64,000 nt of DNA from Spongilla lacustris. Taxonomy: Eukaryota > Porifera > Demospongiae > Spongillida > Spongillidae. This document shows positions 22,377-34,934 of this stretch, in pieces. Where the stretch lies: NCBI GenBank assembly GCA_949361645.1, contig OX442418.1, positions 4,221,609-4,285,608 on the forward strand. Direction: 5' to 3'. The stretch's first letter is position 1, and each line of letters opens with the position of its first letter. The translations under genes were made by a program, and so were the position numbers. Below the pieces are notes generated by a model that worked only from the letters and a program-made list of their open reading frames with translations, was not told where the DNA came from and did not search any database.

Positions 22377-23232
22377 ACGTGGTTATACACTATATAGTGT
22401 CGTATATATATATATAATTATATAATAGTGTATATATCTTTCTCAGATCCCCCTCACCTCCTCAAAATCCCTCCTTCACCTCAAGATCTTTTACTCACCT
22501 CTCCCTCCCTTGCCACTGCTCACATTCCTCTCTCCCTCACTCCTTTCCCCGGCTCCCTTGCACCTCTCCTCCTCACCTCTCTCACTCCTTTACCTCCTCT
22601 CCTCACTGCAGCTGTCATCTCCGCTGAAAAAATACACCCCATTTGGTCTTTTTTTTTGCATAGGCTTAGTCAGTTTCAGTTTCACTTCCATCTCCAGCTA
22701 GAAACATACTGGTGGTAAAGTGGATGAAGTCACACACAATTACCATTGTGCTTGTACGTGTTCGTGTGTGCTCTGAGTTTGGCTGGTGACAATTAATGTC
22801 AATTCCTTCAGCTGCATGGACTGTATACTTCATTCTTATACCCTGATGCCCAACCCCAACCTCATCCTCATCCCCATCCTTGTACCTCAGTCCTATTCCC
22901 CTTTCTTACTGTGCATGCATAGTATGTTCATTTTGCATTAAAAAAAAAATTAAACCTTTAGTGACAATCAGTAGACAATGCATGTACATTATTATGATAA
23001 AAAAATATGACATTTTTGTATCATGGAAGGGTCACAGTATGTAGATGGGTGTGGTCATTTTACAGCATGATGTTGAGGGAACATGTTTGTGGGAGGTGAG
23101 AAACAATTGCTTCAAAAGGAATATGCATGTACTGTATATCTACTTTACTTAGTTTATGTTCAATCGTGTTATATTTCTTATTGGCATTGTTGCAGGTAAT
23201 ATTCATTCTACGCAACTGCAACCACAATTGAT

Positions 23233-23748
23233 ATGCATGCACCTTGTGAAACAGCATCACATCTGGCTTGCAACTTGTTTTCTGTGCTGGATGATGGATG
23301 GAGGGAGCATATGCCAGTAAGTACTGCTGCACTTCAGCTAATCACAGCATTTATTGGAAAGCGAGTACTTTTGTTTAGTAGTTATTGCAAATGATATGTT
23401 CTGACCATGCATCATCAAACCATTCACAAACATACTTTGAATGCATGCTGCTAAAGATGCCAGGGCTACGTAAAATCTCACTGCCATTGATGCAATTAAA
23501 ATGCTTTTAATGAACTTATTACAGTTACTTATGACAAAATGTTAAGTATCTACCATACATGTATTTTTACTTAGGCAGCTGTCATCCAGTCATCCATTTC
23601 CAGGTTTCGTCGCCTCATATCCAGTCACATATGTGTTCAAGTCCAGTTCCTGAATCCAACCTACTCTTTGTGCATACATGTATGTGTGTGCAAGAGTTTC
23701 AGAGAACTTTTGATTCTGTATTATTGCCTCAAGCATCGATATCAATAG
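23233..23748 (+). CDS. Small two-exon candidate gene
   Basis: An ATG at 23233 opens MHAPCETASHLACNLFSV followed by LDDGWREHMP, ending at a strong donor (GTAAGTACT) after 23316. An acceptor at 23574 continues in the same phase with AAVIQSSISRFRRLISSHIC and stops at 23748. Phase agreement and the strong donor are the only support. The second exon then reads through a TG-rich, low-complexity tail. It may be the end of a larger gene or a chance pair. No family is recognised. Confidence 0.25.
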
Positions 23749-24904
23749 CCAAAATGATCCGAAACTCCTGCACTGAAGTGTGAATTAGGTCCCATATATA
23801 TACCTACATGTTAGTCAGTGTATTTGGTGCCAGCTAGGTGGGAGAGTGAGATAGCTTTACCATGGGATAGATTTTGGAGCTAACAGTGCTGGCCTTGGCC
23901 CTATCACCATTCCTCCAGCATGGGAGGTGGGTAGAGTGGGAGGAAGGGGGAGGGGGTAGGGTAACACACTTCAATATTGGGATGATTAAATTAGGACTCC
24001 TTTTTGCGCATACGTTTTTTCTGAGATGTACTACGTGTGTGAGGTCATCATGTCACATCATAGATCTTGTATCCTGCTTTACACTCTAGCTTCATACGAT
24101 TAGTGACCTTAGCATTTAACTTGCATATCTGCATCTCTCTTTGCTTTTTATAGCAGTCGCTTAGTCAAGGACTTCTCACAAACATCAAATACAGATTGAA
24201 ATAAATTCCAAAATGTTGGGTCTTGTATTTCATTTGCCCCATTGGTGTAATGTGCAGCCTGTTATAAATCATTTTTGTGAAAGTGAAGAAGGCCTGTAAA
24301 ATGTAATGACTAAAATTTGGGTGTAACAACTACATTGATATTTAACCCGGCTTTGCAGTTTTATATTTTATATTACCAGAGCCGAGCGCGAAGAGCTTAT
24401 ACTTCAGTAAAACTTCTAATTAAAAAAGCACCTTACATGTACATGTACAAAATATACAATTCCAAATAAAATTTGTGATGTGGGATTTGTAGACAGCAAA
24501 ACAAGGGTATACATGTACCGGCATCAGCGGCATGCATGAATTAGTATTTACATTATTATATGTGCAGGTCGCATCGCATTTTGCGATGCGGTTTTTATAA
24601 GGCGCGAAGCAACTTACAATGTTCCAGAAAACTGCGATGCAATCTGCCCGAACTACGCGATCAGTGTGTACTAGACATGCCAATAATAGCTGGATTAAGA
24701 TTGTACACACTCACGTGACATCAATCGCGACAAGCAAACTTAATTGACGATTATTAAAACTTTTGAATGTGCATGTGATGCACCTCGTTCGCCTGAAAGC
24801 GATCCTAATGCACGCGGGCGTGTACGCATGCGTACGCGTGGGATAGCTCTGCTGTCAATTATGATGAATTATCACAGCTAGAGCTCGGTGGGGGGAAAAA
24901 ATTG

Positions 24905-25495
24905 CTATGCACCTGCACCGAGTTCATAATCAACAGTAAGCCTTGTGTGATTGGATCCAAGCACAGTGAGCCTTGTGTGGTTGGATCCAAGCACAGTGAG
25001 CCTTGTGTGGTTGGATCCAAGCATAGTACTAGTAAGCCTTGCGTGCACGTGGTAGCTAGGATCCAAGCACAGTGAGCGTTGTATGATTGGATTTTTACCC
25101 AACCACATGCAGTGCCTTGTGTATTGGACTGCTACCCAAGCACAGTGAGCCTTGTGTGCTTGGATGGACAAAAGATTTCGATCGATCTGACACACTTGCG
25201 TGTTGTTCAGATCCCGAAATTTCAACGGGTCGATGAAACCCACTTGTAAAGAAGTTCTAGGCGTTCGGTCGCCTCCATTGCAGCATTTTGTGACACGCAT
25301 ATACTCAAGGGCGATCAATAAAAAGCACAAGATGTGACCAAACTCAACTGGAGGCCAGTCTCTCACGAAGGTCTTTGAATTTATTGCCGTATATGTGTCG
25401 TTCTCCACTGACAGGCTCAGCAGAAACAGCTTATCCAAGTACCTTTGTCGTCCAGCATCATCCAAAGAATCAAAGTAGCGCTCTTTCTTAAACAT
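24905..25495 (-). CDS. Fragment with WPPVEFGHI motif, repeat-disrupted
   Basis: The frame starts MFKKERYFDSLDDAGRQRYL and reaches RDWPPVEFGHILCFLL within about 85 residues. The W-P-x-V-x-x-x-x-I segment resembles the N-terminal part of a widespread invertebrate family that often carries SWIM or YqaJ-like exonuclease domains; that resemblance is from memory and weak. A GT-containing splice site probably follows, because the remainder of the open frame (25250 down to 24905) translates a minisatellite and does not look like protein. So this is likely a first exon or relic rather than a 196-residue protein. Confidence 0.35.
   Translation of the reverse strand: MFKKERYFDSLDDAGRQRYLDKLFLLSLSVENDTYTAINSKTFVRDWPPVEFGHILCFLLIALEYMRVTKCCNGGDRTPRTSLQVGFIDPLKFRDLNNTQVCQIDRNLLSIQAHKAHCAWVAVQYTRHCMWLGKNPIIQRSLCLDPSYHVHARLTSTMLGSNHTRLTVLGSNHTRLTVLGSNHTRLTVDYELGAGA
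24935..25165. repeat. Minisatellite, ~30-bp unit
   Basis: The unit CAAGCACAGTGAGCCTTGTG plus GTTGGATC is repeated three times nearly perfectly (24940-25030), with more diverged copies to 25165. It overlaps the end of the WPPVEFGHI reading frame. Confidence 0.8.
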
Positions 25496-25866
25496 AACTT
25501 CAATCTAAGTGTTATGTCCATTGCCGCTCCAGCGAATCTTTCCAACCAGTGGGTGTGGTTTTACGTGACGTGGCGTGATTAAATTCCTTCACACCTTTCT
25601 GTGGAAACTATCTATATATCCTGCACATGCACCGGCAGGCTAGCAATCGCAAATGATGCATGCATGCAGTTTGGTCCTAACTTTTAGCCTGCACATGTAA
25701 GAAAACAAGGGGAAAATAATTATATATATAGGCAGTCATAATTGTATAATTGCCCATGCAAGTAAATCAGCATCATGAAATGCATGCACAAGCAGTCATA
25801 TATTCAGCTCAGACCAATGACATAAAACTGTGTATACTATATAATTATTATACATGTAATATTAAT

Positions 25867-26934
25867 TTATACCGAAGGGTGTCCGATTAAGCTGTCCGTC
25901 TCCGTAGGCACTCTTCTGGGCGATTCTGAGTGTACATGTATATTGTCCTGGCTACCAGCTGGCCCCTCCTCCTCCTCCTCCTCCTCTCCCTGTACCGACA
26001 CTGCATGCCCGTTTGCAGCCTTAAATCTACTCACACAGCTGCGCCGGATACTGGAATGCGACAGAAGGGACAGCGGCAGTATCAGAGGGACCGTCTGCAG
26101 GAGGCACACTGACACCAACCAGTACGTCGTGTTAAGTGTCAAAATTCTGGTTATCTCCAGTTCCAAGATGGCCACACCGAGACAGAAGGGGTACAGGCTC
26201 AACGGGAATACCTCCTTCAACGCCAGCCAGTGCTGCTTTCGCAGGTACATGTACTCCGGCATCCTTATGGTCCTAGCCCTACGGCCAAAGACCACGCCCA
26301 CGGCACAAATCAGCACTAGGCTAGCTACGTTTGGGACGATGTCCAAGGCCACCATCCCGATCTCAACGTCCTTACTGAAGAGCGATTCGGTGATGTTGTT
26401 GCTGTTGTTGCTGTTGCTGCAGTCCACTTTCATCCAGCACCACACCCCCGCCAAACCGTACGTGTGGTGGACGAACGGTATCCACGACAACAAGGCTGGC
26501 AGGAAGAGGATCATGGCCACTCCGCCGACCTCGTGCACAGTCCGGTTGAGTTTGACCTCGAAGACGGCTAGCATGAATATGTAAAAGCAGACGGTGAGGC
26601 TGGCCAATGACCTCGAGAACGCCAGGTGCTCGATGACGAATCCGATGGCTGAGCACACGTCGTCCCAATGCCAACCACTCCTTACCACAACGTAAGAGTT
26701 CCCGGCATCGATGTCCGCGGGAATCACGTCGAGGCCGAGCGCTACTGAGAAGCAGAGGCCCAAGATGGCGAGGTAGAGGGTGAGGCGGTGCACGTGCTGC
26801 CTGTACGCCCTCGTCCACACTATTAGAAAGATGGTGAGAAGGTTAGCCAGGGAGCCAAACACGGCGAAGACCGAGCTAGTGAGGACGTATACTTGACCAT
26901 CATGCGGGCTAAGGCAAGGGATCGGGATTGTCAT
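25867..26934 (-). CDS. Seven-transmembrane receptor, intronless
   Basis: A 355-residue frame on one exon. Hydrophobic segments fall at about residues 14-40, 48-70, 92-122, 135-158, 193-215, 235-260 and 268-295, giving seven helices with the N-terminus outside. The second outer loop contains AGVWCWMKVDC and an N-glycosylation site (NIT); a Cys near the start of helix 3 (DDVCSAIGF) could pair with it. The WCW motif before helix 5 recalls cAMP-receptor-like and GPR157-type receptors, not rhodopsin-class; no DRY or NPxxY is visible. The cytoplasmic tail has an eight-Glu run and Ser/Thr-rich sequence. Ligand unknown. Many invertebrate receptors of this kind are intronless, so the lack of introns is not evidence of retroposition. 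Confidence 0.85.
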   Translation of the reverse strand: MTIPIPCLSPHDGQVYVLTSSVFAVFGSLANLLTIFLIVWTRAYRQHVHRLTLYLAILGLCFSVALGLDVIPADIDAGNSYVVVRSGWHWDDVCSAIGFVIEHLAFSRSLASLTVCFYIFMLAVFEVKLNRTVHEVGGVAMILFLPALLSWIPFVHHTYGLAGVWCWMKVDCSNSNNSNNITESLFSKDVEIGMVALDIVPNVASLVLICAVGVVFGRRARTIRMPEYMYLRKQHWLALKEVFPLSLYPFCLGVAILELEITRILTLNTTYWLVSVCLLQTVPLILPLSLLSHSSIRRSCVSRFKAANGHAVSVQGEEEEEEEGPAGSQDNIHVHSESPRRVPTETDSLIGHPSV

Positions 26935-27357
26935 AATATTTTTATTTTTTTAATAGCATAGCAACGGAATGACATTCATAATATAGGCTAGCCACACACG
27001 TGCACGAACTGGGCGTACCACCGCGCGTGTACCTTTTATATAATTATGACTAGCTAACTTATATGAATAAAATTACACATCAGCATTGCGTTCGGAATTA
27101 TAATATATACATGTATGTATGCATGGTAGGGCTGGCAGGATTTGTATGAAATCGAAAAAGCCCCCTGGGGGCCCCTGGCTACGGGCCTGGTCAACCTGGG
27201 CCGCTATCCACGTTAATCAATCCTGCTTGCTTATGATGGTGATCAGATGTATACTGTATACATAGTTATCAGTTTTGTGGCGCCGGGCGATCGATCGTAT
27301 GTTCATATCTCAAGCATAAATCCGGCAGCTCAGAGATACATATATTAACATGTGTAC

Positions 27358-27560
27358 AGTGGAACCTCGAAATGCGGACTCCCTGAAATACGGACACCTC
27401 GATAAACAGGAGGAGTGGACACTATCTCTAGGTTCCAAACAAGTTACTTTGAAAGGTTCCAACCCCTGAATAAAGGACACCTCGATTATCGGGACCCTAG
27501 ATACTCTATTATCTATGTCGGGACACTTGAGGTGGGTCCCGATGGTGTCCGCTTTTCGAT
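27358..27560. mobile_element. Pogo/Tigger-like MITE
   Basis: The left end ACAGTGGAACCTCGAAAT matches the CAGTGGAACCTCGATA-type terminus known from pogo/Tigger elements. It is followed by repeats of GGACACCTCGAT. The right side ends in GGTGTCCGCTTTTCGATGTA, a worn version of the expected complement. No transposase. The exact right border is uncertain. Confidence 0.65.
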
Positions 27561-27671
27561 GTAATAATATTCATTTATTATATGGGTATAACGTCCTGTG
27601 TGACGTGAAATATTCTAAATATAGTATGCACCTAGCAACAAATATTATTCCAATAGTAAGAAAGAAACTAG

Positions 27672-29579
27672 ATGGATGTGGCCGTTGAATTGTCCTTGCT
27701 CCAGAAGAGGTTTACGGGTGCCGGGATAGAAGGTTATGGCACATTGCGTTCAGGTAAATATATGGTGACGGTACATATGGACGTATGCGATAGCACCTCA
27801 TATATTTGCAGGCCAGTGTGTGTGGGTGCTTCAGCCAGACGTGACATATACACGTACCGTACTGTTCTAGGCACCCCACAATTCGCTCTTTCCCTCTCTC
27901 ACTCCCCCACCCAAACTCGTCTACTTGTCGCGTTTAACAGTGCTTTTCCTCCTGTCAGAGTTCGTATGTGCACGGAGGATGGATGTGCACACGTACGAAG
28001 GAAGGCTTTTTCTGATGGACAGAGCACTGCTGTTCGTATCTACGTAGTAAGTTCTACGTACGTGCATACTTATTGCATACCCACTTCCCCCCCCCCACAC
28101 ACACACACACACACTTCAATCATTATCCAGTTCCCACTGAACAAAGACACAAGCGAAGCCGCAGGGCTTAGGTTATTGTTGATTAGGCGTTAAATACAAG
28201 CCTACACTGGGCCTAGGTCAGGGTTCGGGATAATGAGATGTACGTATAATGTGGGGAACTGCACATCCCTTATGCCAAGTACTTCAGTAGAATTCACTGT
28301 ACTTTTCATAAGTGGTCACATGCTATTCACCACACATCCTACATGTAAATCCTCACACACTACTCCTTCATACACTGCTCCCATAACACTAACCCCTCTC
28401 CCATGCACCATAGTCCCTCCTCCCTCCTCCCTCCTCCCTCCTCCCTCCTCCCTCCTCCCTCCTCGCTCCTCCCTCTCTTCTAATGCTTTTGTTTCCATCA
28501 TGTTACAGTGCTGATAGCCACGATTATGATGTCATCATAACATGCTCAGATATCGAGCATATCACTGCTTTGCACAAAACCATTCCGACAATTGAGATAG
28601 CTTTGCTGAAGCCAAAGGGAAATGTGAGTGGATCAGTATATGTACACGTACACATGCGCAACATGTACAGGTGAAGGTGTGTGGTGGGGGTGGGGGGTGG
28701 GTGGAGGTGTCATATATACAGTGCTGTAAACCTGTTAGGGTTGTACTTTGTACCCTTGGCTGGTCAGAACTGTGACCCACTCACAACTCTTAGTGCCCAT
28801 TCATAACTCTAGAGCGTGGAAATTGATGAAATCATTTCACAGTTGACCTCCTACAAGTACCCCCTTCCCATCCACATTGAAATTAAAAGGGCTTGTGTTT
28901 AAACAAACGTTATCTCTTTAAAAAAAAAAGGCTATTCAAACGTTGTAGTCCATGACTACACTATATATATACATTGTTGTAAATGCAGTATTGCACCGTA
29001 CATGTAGATGTACACATACATGTACTGATACCCACAGAATGTACATTGTATGCTGCCCCATACCACCATGGAATGTATACTGCCCATACCCACTGCCCAT
29101 ATTTAGGAAACCTTCTGCAACTTCCATAACTACTCTGCCGTGCTGTCAGCATTGGGAGGGCTCCTCCCCCACGTGCCTGTGGAAAGGAAGACCTCAGGTT
29201 AGGAGGGAGGGTGGGATGGTGATGGAGAGGGGTGGAAGGTGATGGTGGAGGTGGGTGGTTATGAGGGGGGGCACATTGGTTTGCACATGTAAAGGGGGGA
29301 GTAAAGGGGAGTGTACATGTACATGTGTATGTTGCCTTTAGTCATTCTCTGACAAACAAAAATCCCAGCCCATTGTAGCAGACCTTCATGACCTCATTGC
29401 GTCTTAGTCCTCCCATCCTAAACCACACCCACGTGCGTTAACCCCCTCTTCCCCCTTCTATCCCTCCAGCGTCATTCAAGGCTGTCAGCAGTGCTCCATC
29501 AACCCCTGCTGCAGCTACGTGTAACTCCACGAACCCTCTTGGACTGCAAGCAGTAAGGCTGGAAGAATGAATGTTTGTG

Positions 29580-29638
<59 letters not shown>

Positions 29639-29668
29639 TGTGTGTGTGTGTCTGTGTGTGTGTGTCTG

Positions 29669-29703
<35 letters not shown>

Positions 29704-29992
29704 GTGAGTGTGTGTGTGTCTGTGTGTGTGTGTGTCTGTGTGTGTGTGTGTCTGTGTGTATATGAGTGTGTATGTGTGTATGTGTGTACATGTGTATGTG
29801 TGTGTTTGTGTGTATGTGTGCATGTGTGTGTGTGACAAATACATGTACATGTATATAAATGTGCACATGAAGTACATGTACGGTTTTGCATTTTCCATGT
29901 ACATGTATTTGTACAAGCTACGTGTATGTACATGTATATGTATGTATGCATACAATGTACATGTACAGGTCTGCCCTTTCACCTGTCTCTCC

Positions 29993-30029
<37 letters not shown>

Positions 30030-31513
30030 ATACCACTCCTCACTTCCCAAATGGTTGGTCAGTGTCCCTTCTATGCCAAGGCTTCGTACTGCCCCAGGAT
30101 GCCCCTGTGCAAGTTGGACCACTCCCTCTCCACCGACCTCTCCAAAAGGTCCTCCAAGAAGCTGCCATTGCTGGATTGCTTGAGTAGCCATGCTGAATCT
30201 GCCAAGCGTCCCCACATCGATCATCCCCCTAGCAATGACCAGTTGCCCCCGGGGGTCAGGGGGGCTCCTGTGCTGGCGTACAGTCGTAGTGTGTCCCTGC
30301 CCTTCCCTTTGGCCGTCCTCCAGTCTGGGGGAGTGTCCTCTGACAAGAAGGCGTGTCTACAGGGCACCGAACAAGGGGGGGAGGTGCCCGCTCCTTCTGT
30401 GACCACACCCTTTGTCCCCCCCGCACTCATAGTTGTTCCGATCACGACTAGTCCATTAATGTCCGCTGAGGGGAGTGAAGTTGCTTCCAACATTGTGCAG
30501 GATGGGGAGACCAGTACGGAACACATGACCCAAAATCTAGGTGTACTGCAACAGCAGAACCTTGCCGCTGTGGGTCAGGGCACCACCTCTCAGGATGAGA
30601 ATACTTTGCAAAGTCAGCGTCTTGTCAAAGAGGTGGGTCTGGGTACCTCTTCCCAAGGCCTGGAGGTGGGTCTGGGTACCGCTTCCCAAGGTCTGGGGAC
30701 CACCCCACATGGTCTGGGCACAGGGGAGCAGGCACCAGATGCTGTGTTGCAGCTTGTGGATGGTGCACCCAACCCACCCCCACCCCCTCCACCTTTGCCA
30801 CCATCCTTTAACTTCTACAAGGCAGCGGACACATCTCAGGAGGGTCCTGTCACCCCCGGTGCTGGGCTCTTTGTCTTTAATTCCAAGCCTGCTGATACGG
30901 ACGTAGTCCCGGGGCAGGGTGTCGCGCCTGTCGGACCCCCTCCCCCTCTGGGAGGCGGGGCTACCCCTCCCCCAGATCTTGTGCCCCCTGAGGTGTCCAC
31001 TGCTGCCTCTGACAGCGAGGTGGCTGCACTGTTGGCCCAGCAGTTGTCACTGGATTCATCTGTGAGTTGTACTATTCTGTGCTGCTTCATATACATTGTA
31101 CAAGTACAAGTACATGTGTACACTGTGCATGTACATGTATATGTAAAGTTAGGTGTTAAGCATATTCCCTCCATACCTTCTCCCCTCTCTTACATTCTCC
31201 TCTCTCCTTCCCTCTCCTTCCCTCTCCTTCCATTCTCCCCTCTCCTCCCTTCTTCCCTCTCCTCCCCTCCCCTCTCCCCCCTCTCTCTTACTTGTACACT
31301 GACTCCTATTTTATGTACATGTACACATGTATTCCTCTCCCTTTCCTGCATCTCCCCAATACAACCACTTCACACCCATGCTTACATTGTTATTTCGGTT
31401 TGCAGGATGAGGACTTTGACATAGAGTCCCAGAAGGTATTGCTGGAGAGGTTCACCAGGGCAGCCAACCAACCACCTGCCACCTCTGGTGAAGAGGGAGC
31501 TGAAGAGAGGCAG
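27672..31513 (+). CDS. CCCH zinc-finger protein, 3' end lost in gap
   Basis: Eight exons fit in phase: 27672-27753, 27959-28043, 28509-28623, 28813-28896, 29342-29400, about 29489-29552, 30063-31061 and 31406-31513. The start is MDVAVELSLLQKRFTGAGIE. The first about 150 residues look globular (HDYDVIITCSDIEHITALHK, EIDEIISQLTSYKYPLPIHI). Exon 7 opens with a zinc finger, CPFYAKASYCPRMPLCKLDH, spaced C-x8-C-x5-C-x3-H, then a 300-residue disordered Ser/Gly/Pro/Gln-rich stretch with two VGLGT-SQGLE-type repeats and a poly-Pro run. Exon 8 is acidic, then a donor (GTGTGT) lies 16 bp before a 200-N gap. CCCH fingers usually bind RNA. The exon 5 donor (GTCTTA) is weak, so exons 5-6 are less certain. 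It could continue into the zinc-finger gene at 50 kb if the scaffold is misjoined. Confidence 0.65.
28411..28475. repeat. CTCCTCC microsatellite
   Basis: About nine copies of CCTCCCT/CTCCTCC in an intron of the CCCH gene, just upstream of the acceptor at 28508. It may act as an extended polypyrimidine tract. Confidence 0.85.
29571..29830. repeat. Long TG microsatellite
   Basis: About 260 bp of TG repeats with sparse TC, TA and TT interruptions in an intron of the CCCH gene. A shorter CA run follows at 29996-30028, with ACATGTAC palindromes between. Valine/cysteine and histidine/threonine open frames here are artefacts of the repeat. Confidence 0.95.
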
Positions 31514-31529
31514 GTGTGTAGGGGGCGGG

Positions 31530-31729
31530 NNNNNNNNNNNNNNNNNNNNNNNNNNNNNNNNNNNNNNNNNNNNNNNNNNNNNNNNNNNNNNNNNNNNNNN
31601 NNNNNNNNNNNNNNNNNNNNNNNNNNNNNNNNNNNNNNNNNNNNNNNNNNNNNNNNNNNNNNNNNNNNNNNNNNNNNNNNNNNNNNNNNNNNNNNNNNNN
31701 NNNNNNNNNNNNNNNNNNNNNNNNNNNNN
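31530..31729. other. Assembly gap, exactly 200 N
   Basis: A run of exactly 200 N, a round number typical of a scaffolding spacer and so not a measured distance. To its left a gene is cut off; to its right begins a sequence duplicated at 58765. Order and distance across it should not be trusted. Confidence 0.95.
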
Positions 31730-32159
31730 GTGGACACCCGGGTATATTGGACATTACAATAACATTTGTGCACTTGAAATCGAGTACCGTTGCACAATAA
31801 TGTGGTGTCCGGGTAGTACAGTTCTTTAATTACTTCATCAATCATCACGTGGTATACATGTCAAGCTCCAAGTATTCAAGAAGTTATTTGTGGAAGAAAA
31901 TTATAACTACTTGATGTGATCAATGTACAATGTATAATCATTTCATACATGTAGCTACACATGTATTCAGATGAGCTTATAGCAAAAGCACTAAATACAA
32001 GCATACACAGAAAACACACAGCAGCAGTATCAGTTATTACATATTATTATACTAAGCACCTAGATAGACTAACAGTTCAACTCCAAACATGACTGTACTG
32101 TTATTATGAACAACACTGATTAACTTGGAGCAATTCTTCTAGACAGGATTGACGTATTG

Positions 32160-34727
32160 TTAAGATGGATAGGGTGGTGGAGCAGCTTGATAACCTGTAG
32201 TAGGATAACCAGCGGCTGGATAACCAGGACCAGTGCTGGGATAAGTAGAACCAGTGGCTGAATAACTTGGAGGAGGAGCATAACCAGTATAACCAGTATA
32301 TCCAGTATATCCCTTCAAAGGATCAAAACCAGCTGTCTGAGGTGTGCTGTTCTGGGTTGTCGTGGTGACTATAGTGGTAGCTGCTGGAGCATTAGTGACC
32401 ACCCTGGTCTGCAGACTTCTGCGTATGATGGCCTGTCTTGCATAGACCCTGATCACTGTTATGACAACCCCCACTATGAAGACCACAACAAACACAGTCA
32501 CACCTATTCCTATTCCAACACTGGAGGAGGATGTGTATGAGCCACTGTAGTAGTAGTATGGAGCTATATGTAATGGGAGAGTTCAATTTTAATTAATAAT
32601 CGTGTGACACAACTACATGTTACGAAGAACAGATGGTCTGGTGTGCTTAGAGGGTGGAGGTGTGTGTGCTCAGAAGGTGGGGGAGTGTGCTTAGAGTATG
32701 CTTAGAGGGTGCTTAGTGGGAGTGTGTTTAGAGGGTGGAGGGGTGTACTTGGAGTGTGTTTAGAGGGTGGAGGGGTGTACTTGGAGTGTGTTTAGAGGGT
32801 GGAGGGGTGTACTTGGAGTGTGTTTAGAGGGTGGAGGGGTGTACTTGGAGTGTGTTTAGAGGGTGTGTGCTTAAATGGTGGAGTTGTGTGCTTAGAGGGG
32901 GGAAGGGTGTGCTTAGAGGGGGAAGGGTGTGCTTAGAGGGTGGAGGGGTGTGCTTAGAGGGTGGAGGGGTGTGTTTAGAGGGTGGAGGGGTGTGCTTATA
33001 GAGGGTGGAGGGTGTGCTTACAGAGGGTGGAGGGGTGTGCTTAGATAGTGGAGGGTGTGCTTAGAAATTATACAGTAGGTGTGAGCTTAGAGAACCCATG
33101 TGTGTACAATTAAGAGTGCAGTGGCAAATTTATTATATTCTCTTTTTAAAAGAAAGTAAGAAAGGGTTAATAACATGGTTGATACATGTAGGAAGTATTA
33201 TTAAAACAAGGGTAGCACAACATATGGAGAAATGGCCCATACATAGGCGGTCATCATGCTTTTGTTTTCAAAACACGTTTATAATTTACTATAAATCGAT
33301 CTGATTGTGAATCCGTGCTTTATATAATTATAACATGAACCATTTGTGTAGTAAAATCAAGACAAAAAATTAATTTCTACAGTGCATAATTTATTCATAA
33401 ACAATGTCATATAACGTAATATCTTGCGTCATCTTGGATTAAGCTACATACGTTGCAACAAGTTAACTGTTAATTGCAGATGAATTATTAACGATAATAT
33501 ACACATACAAGCTATGCGTCGTAGCTTTGGAGATGTGGAGGCACAATGATACATGCAGGGCAATAAACGGATTGCCCTGCATGATTTCAATTTCTGAGAT
33601 GCAGGTGTTTTGGTGAGTATACTATGTGAATTTAGTATGTGCAGAACAGGCATACATTCGATGCAGTGAAGGGGGAGGAGATATGGCGGGTGCAATTTGA
33701 CCCCAAATTCGCAGTCGGCATCGTCGTCGCTTCGTGCCTTAAGCCCTAATCTTATCTCCTGTTGTTCACATGCCGTATGACAACCAGCAAAACCAGGGGT
33801 TGTATTTGCACAAAGGTGCATGGCATTGTGCATGAGATTATTCACTGTATACAGTGTATGTACAGACCTCACGGCTGTTTGCGGCCATTCAAATCATGGA
33901 AAGAAAGTCCTACGCCCAGAAATTTTGAAATGATTATGTCATTACATAGCAACATACCATAGCAACGGAAGGGTTTCTTTGATAAACATTTTCTCAATAA
34001 GTACTGGGTTAAAGTTCAAACAAAGGCCATAGATGTTAACCCCATTGACTTGTGTATCGATGGTAAAGTTTGTGTGTACTACAGTTATTCACGTGCAGGG
34101 AAATTTGCTTCTAATCGGACGGGCTCTGGTAGAACATGACGCAACCTCAAATACAAGTCAAGCGCTACTGTCAAAACGCAAGTTTTTACGCGATTAAAAC
34201 ATATCAAACTCTTTAGTGGATAGATAGAGCTATTTGTTTATCGTACAGCCATGCCGCGGAGATCATTTTTTTCGTTGCTACAAATGGTTCTTAAGCGGGG
34301 TTTAATCACGCGGTTTCGTTCTGGGTCTCTTCACTCGGTTCTGAGGGTCGATACTTATTAAACGTGAAGTCCTGGTAGCACACCCATGGTGCACAAGGAA
34401 TGAATGAAGAATTAATTTTAGCCATGCCATACACATACCTGGGAGATGGGAATTGCAATTGTAGTGTTGCTGCCCATGCTACCTCCATGGGTGTGGCAGA
34501 GGTCAGTTCTGAGGGGGCCATGTCATAGTCAAGCCTAGCTTGGTCCATTGTAGTGGCACAACCGTTTTGGAGGATTGGTCCCCAGGAGCCATCAGCCAGG
34601 GTTCACCCAAGTTTCCCTGAGTTGTTATCATTTGGAGCTGGTCCTTCTACATCCATGGGGTCCTCCTCCATATCCACCATCTCCATGTTGTTGCGCAACA
34701 GGTTATTATTATTTTTTGGATGGGCAA

Positions 34728-34810
<83 letters not shown>

Positions 34811-34841
34811 AGGGAGGGAGGGAGGGAGGGAGGGAGGGAGG

Positions 34842-34934
<93 letters not shown>

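Noticed and set aside
24420..24860. Possible structured RNA from GCATCGCATTTTGCGATGCG
   Set aside because: A short perfect hairpin only; no tRNA or snRNA features such as A/B boxes or anticodon arm were found.
29438..29982. Long His/Thr open frames across the TG array
   Set aside because: They are translations of a CA/TG microsatellite and have no start, splice or domain support.
33444..33872. 142-residue minus-strand frame
   Set aside because: Spans dispersed repeat sequence shared with copy B, where the frame is not kept.
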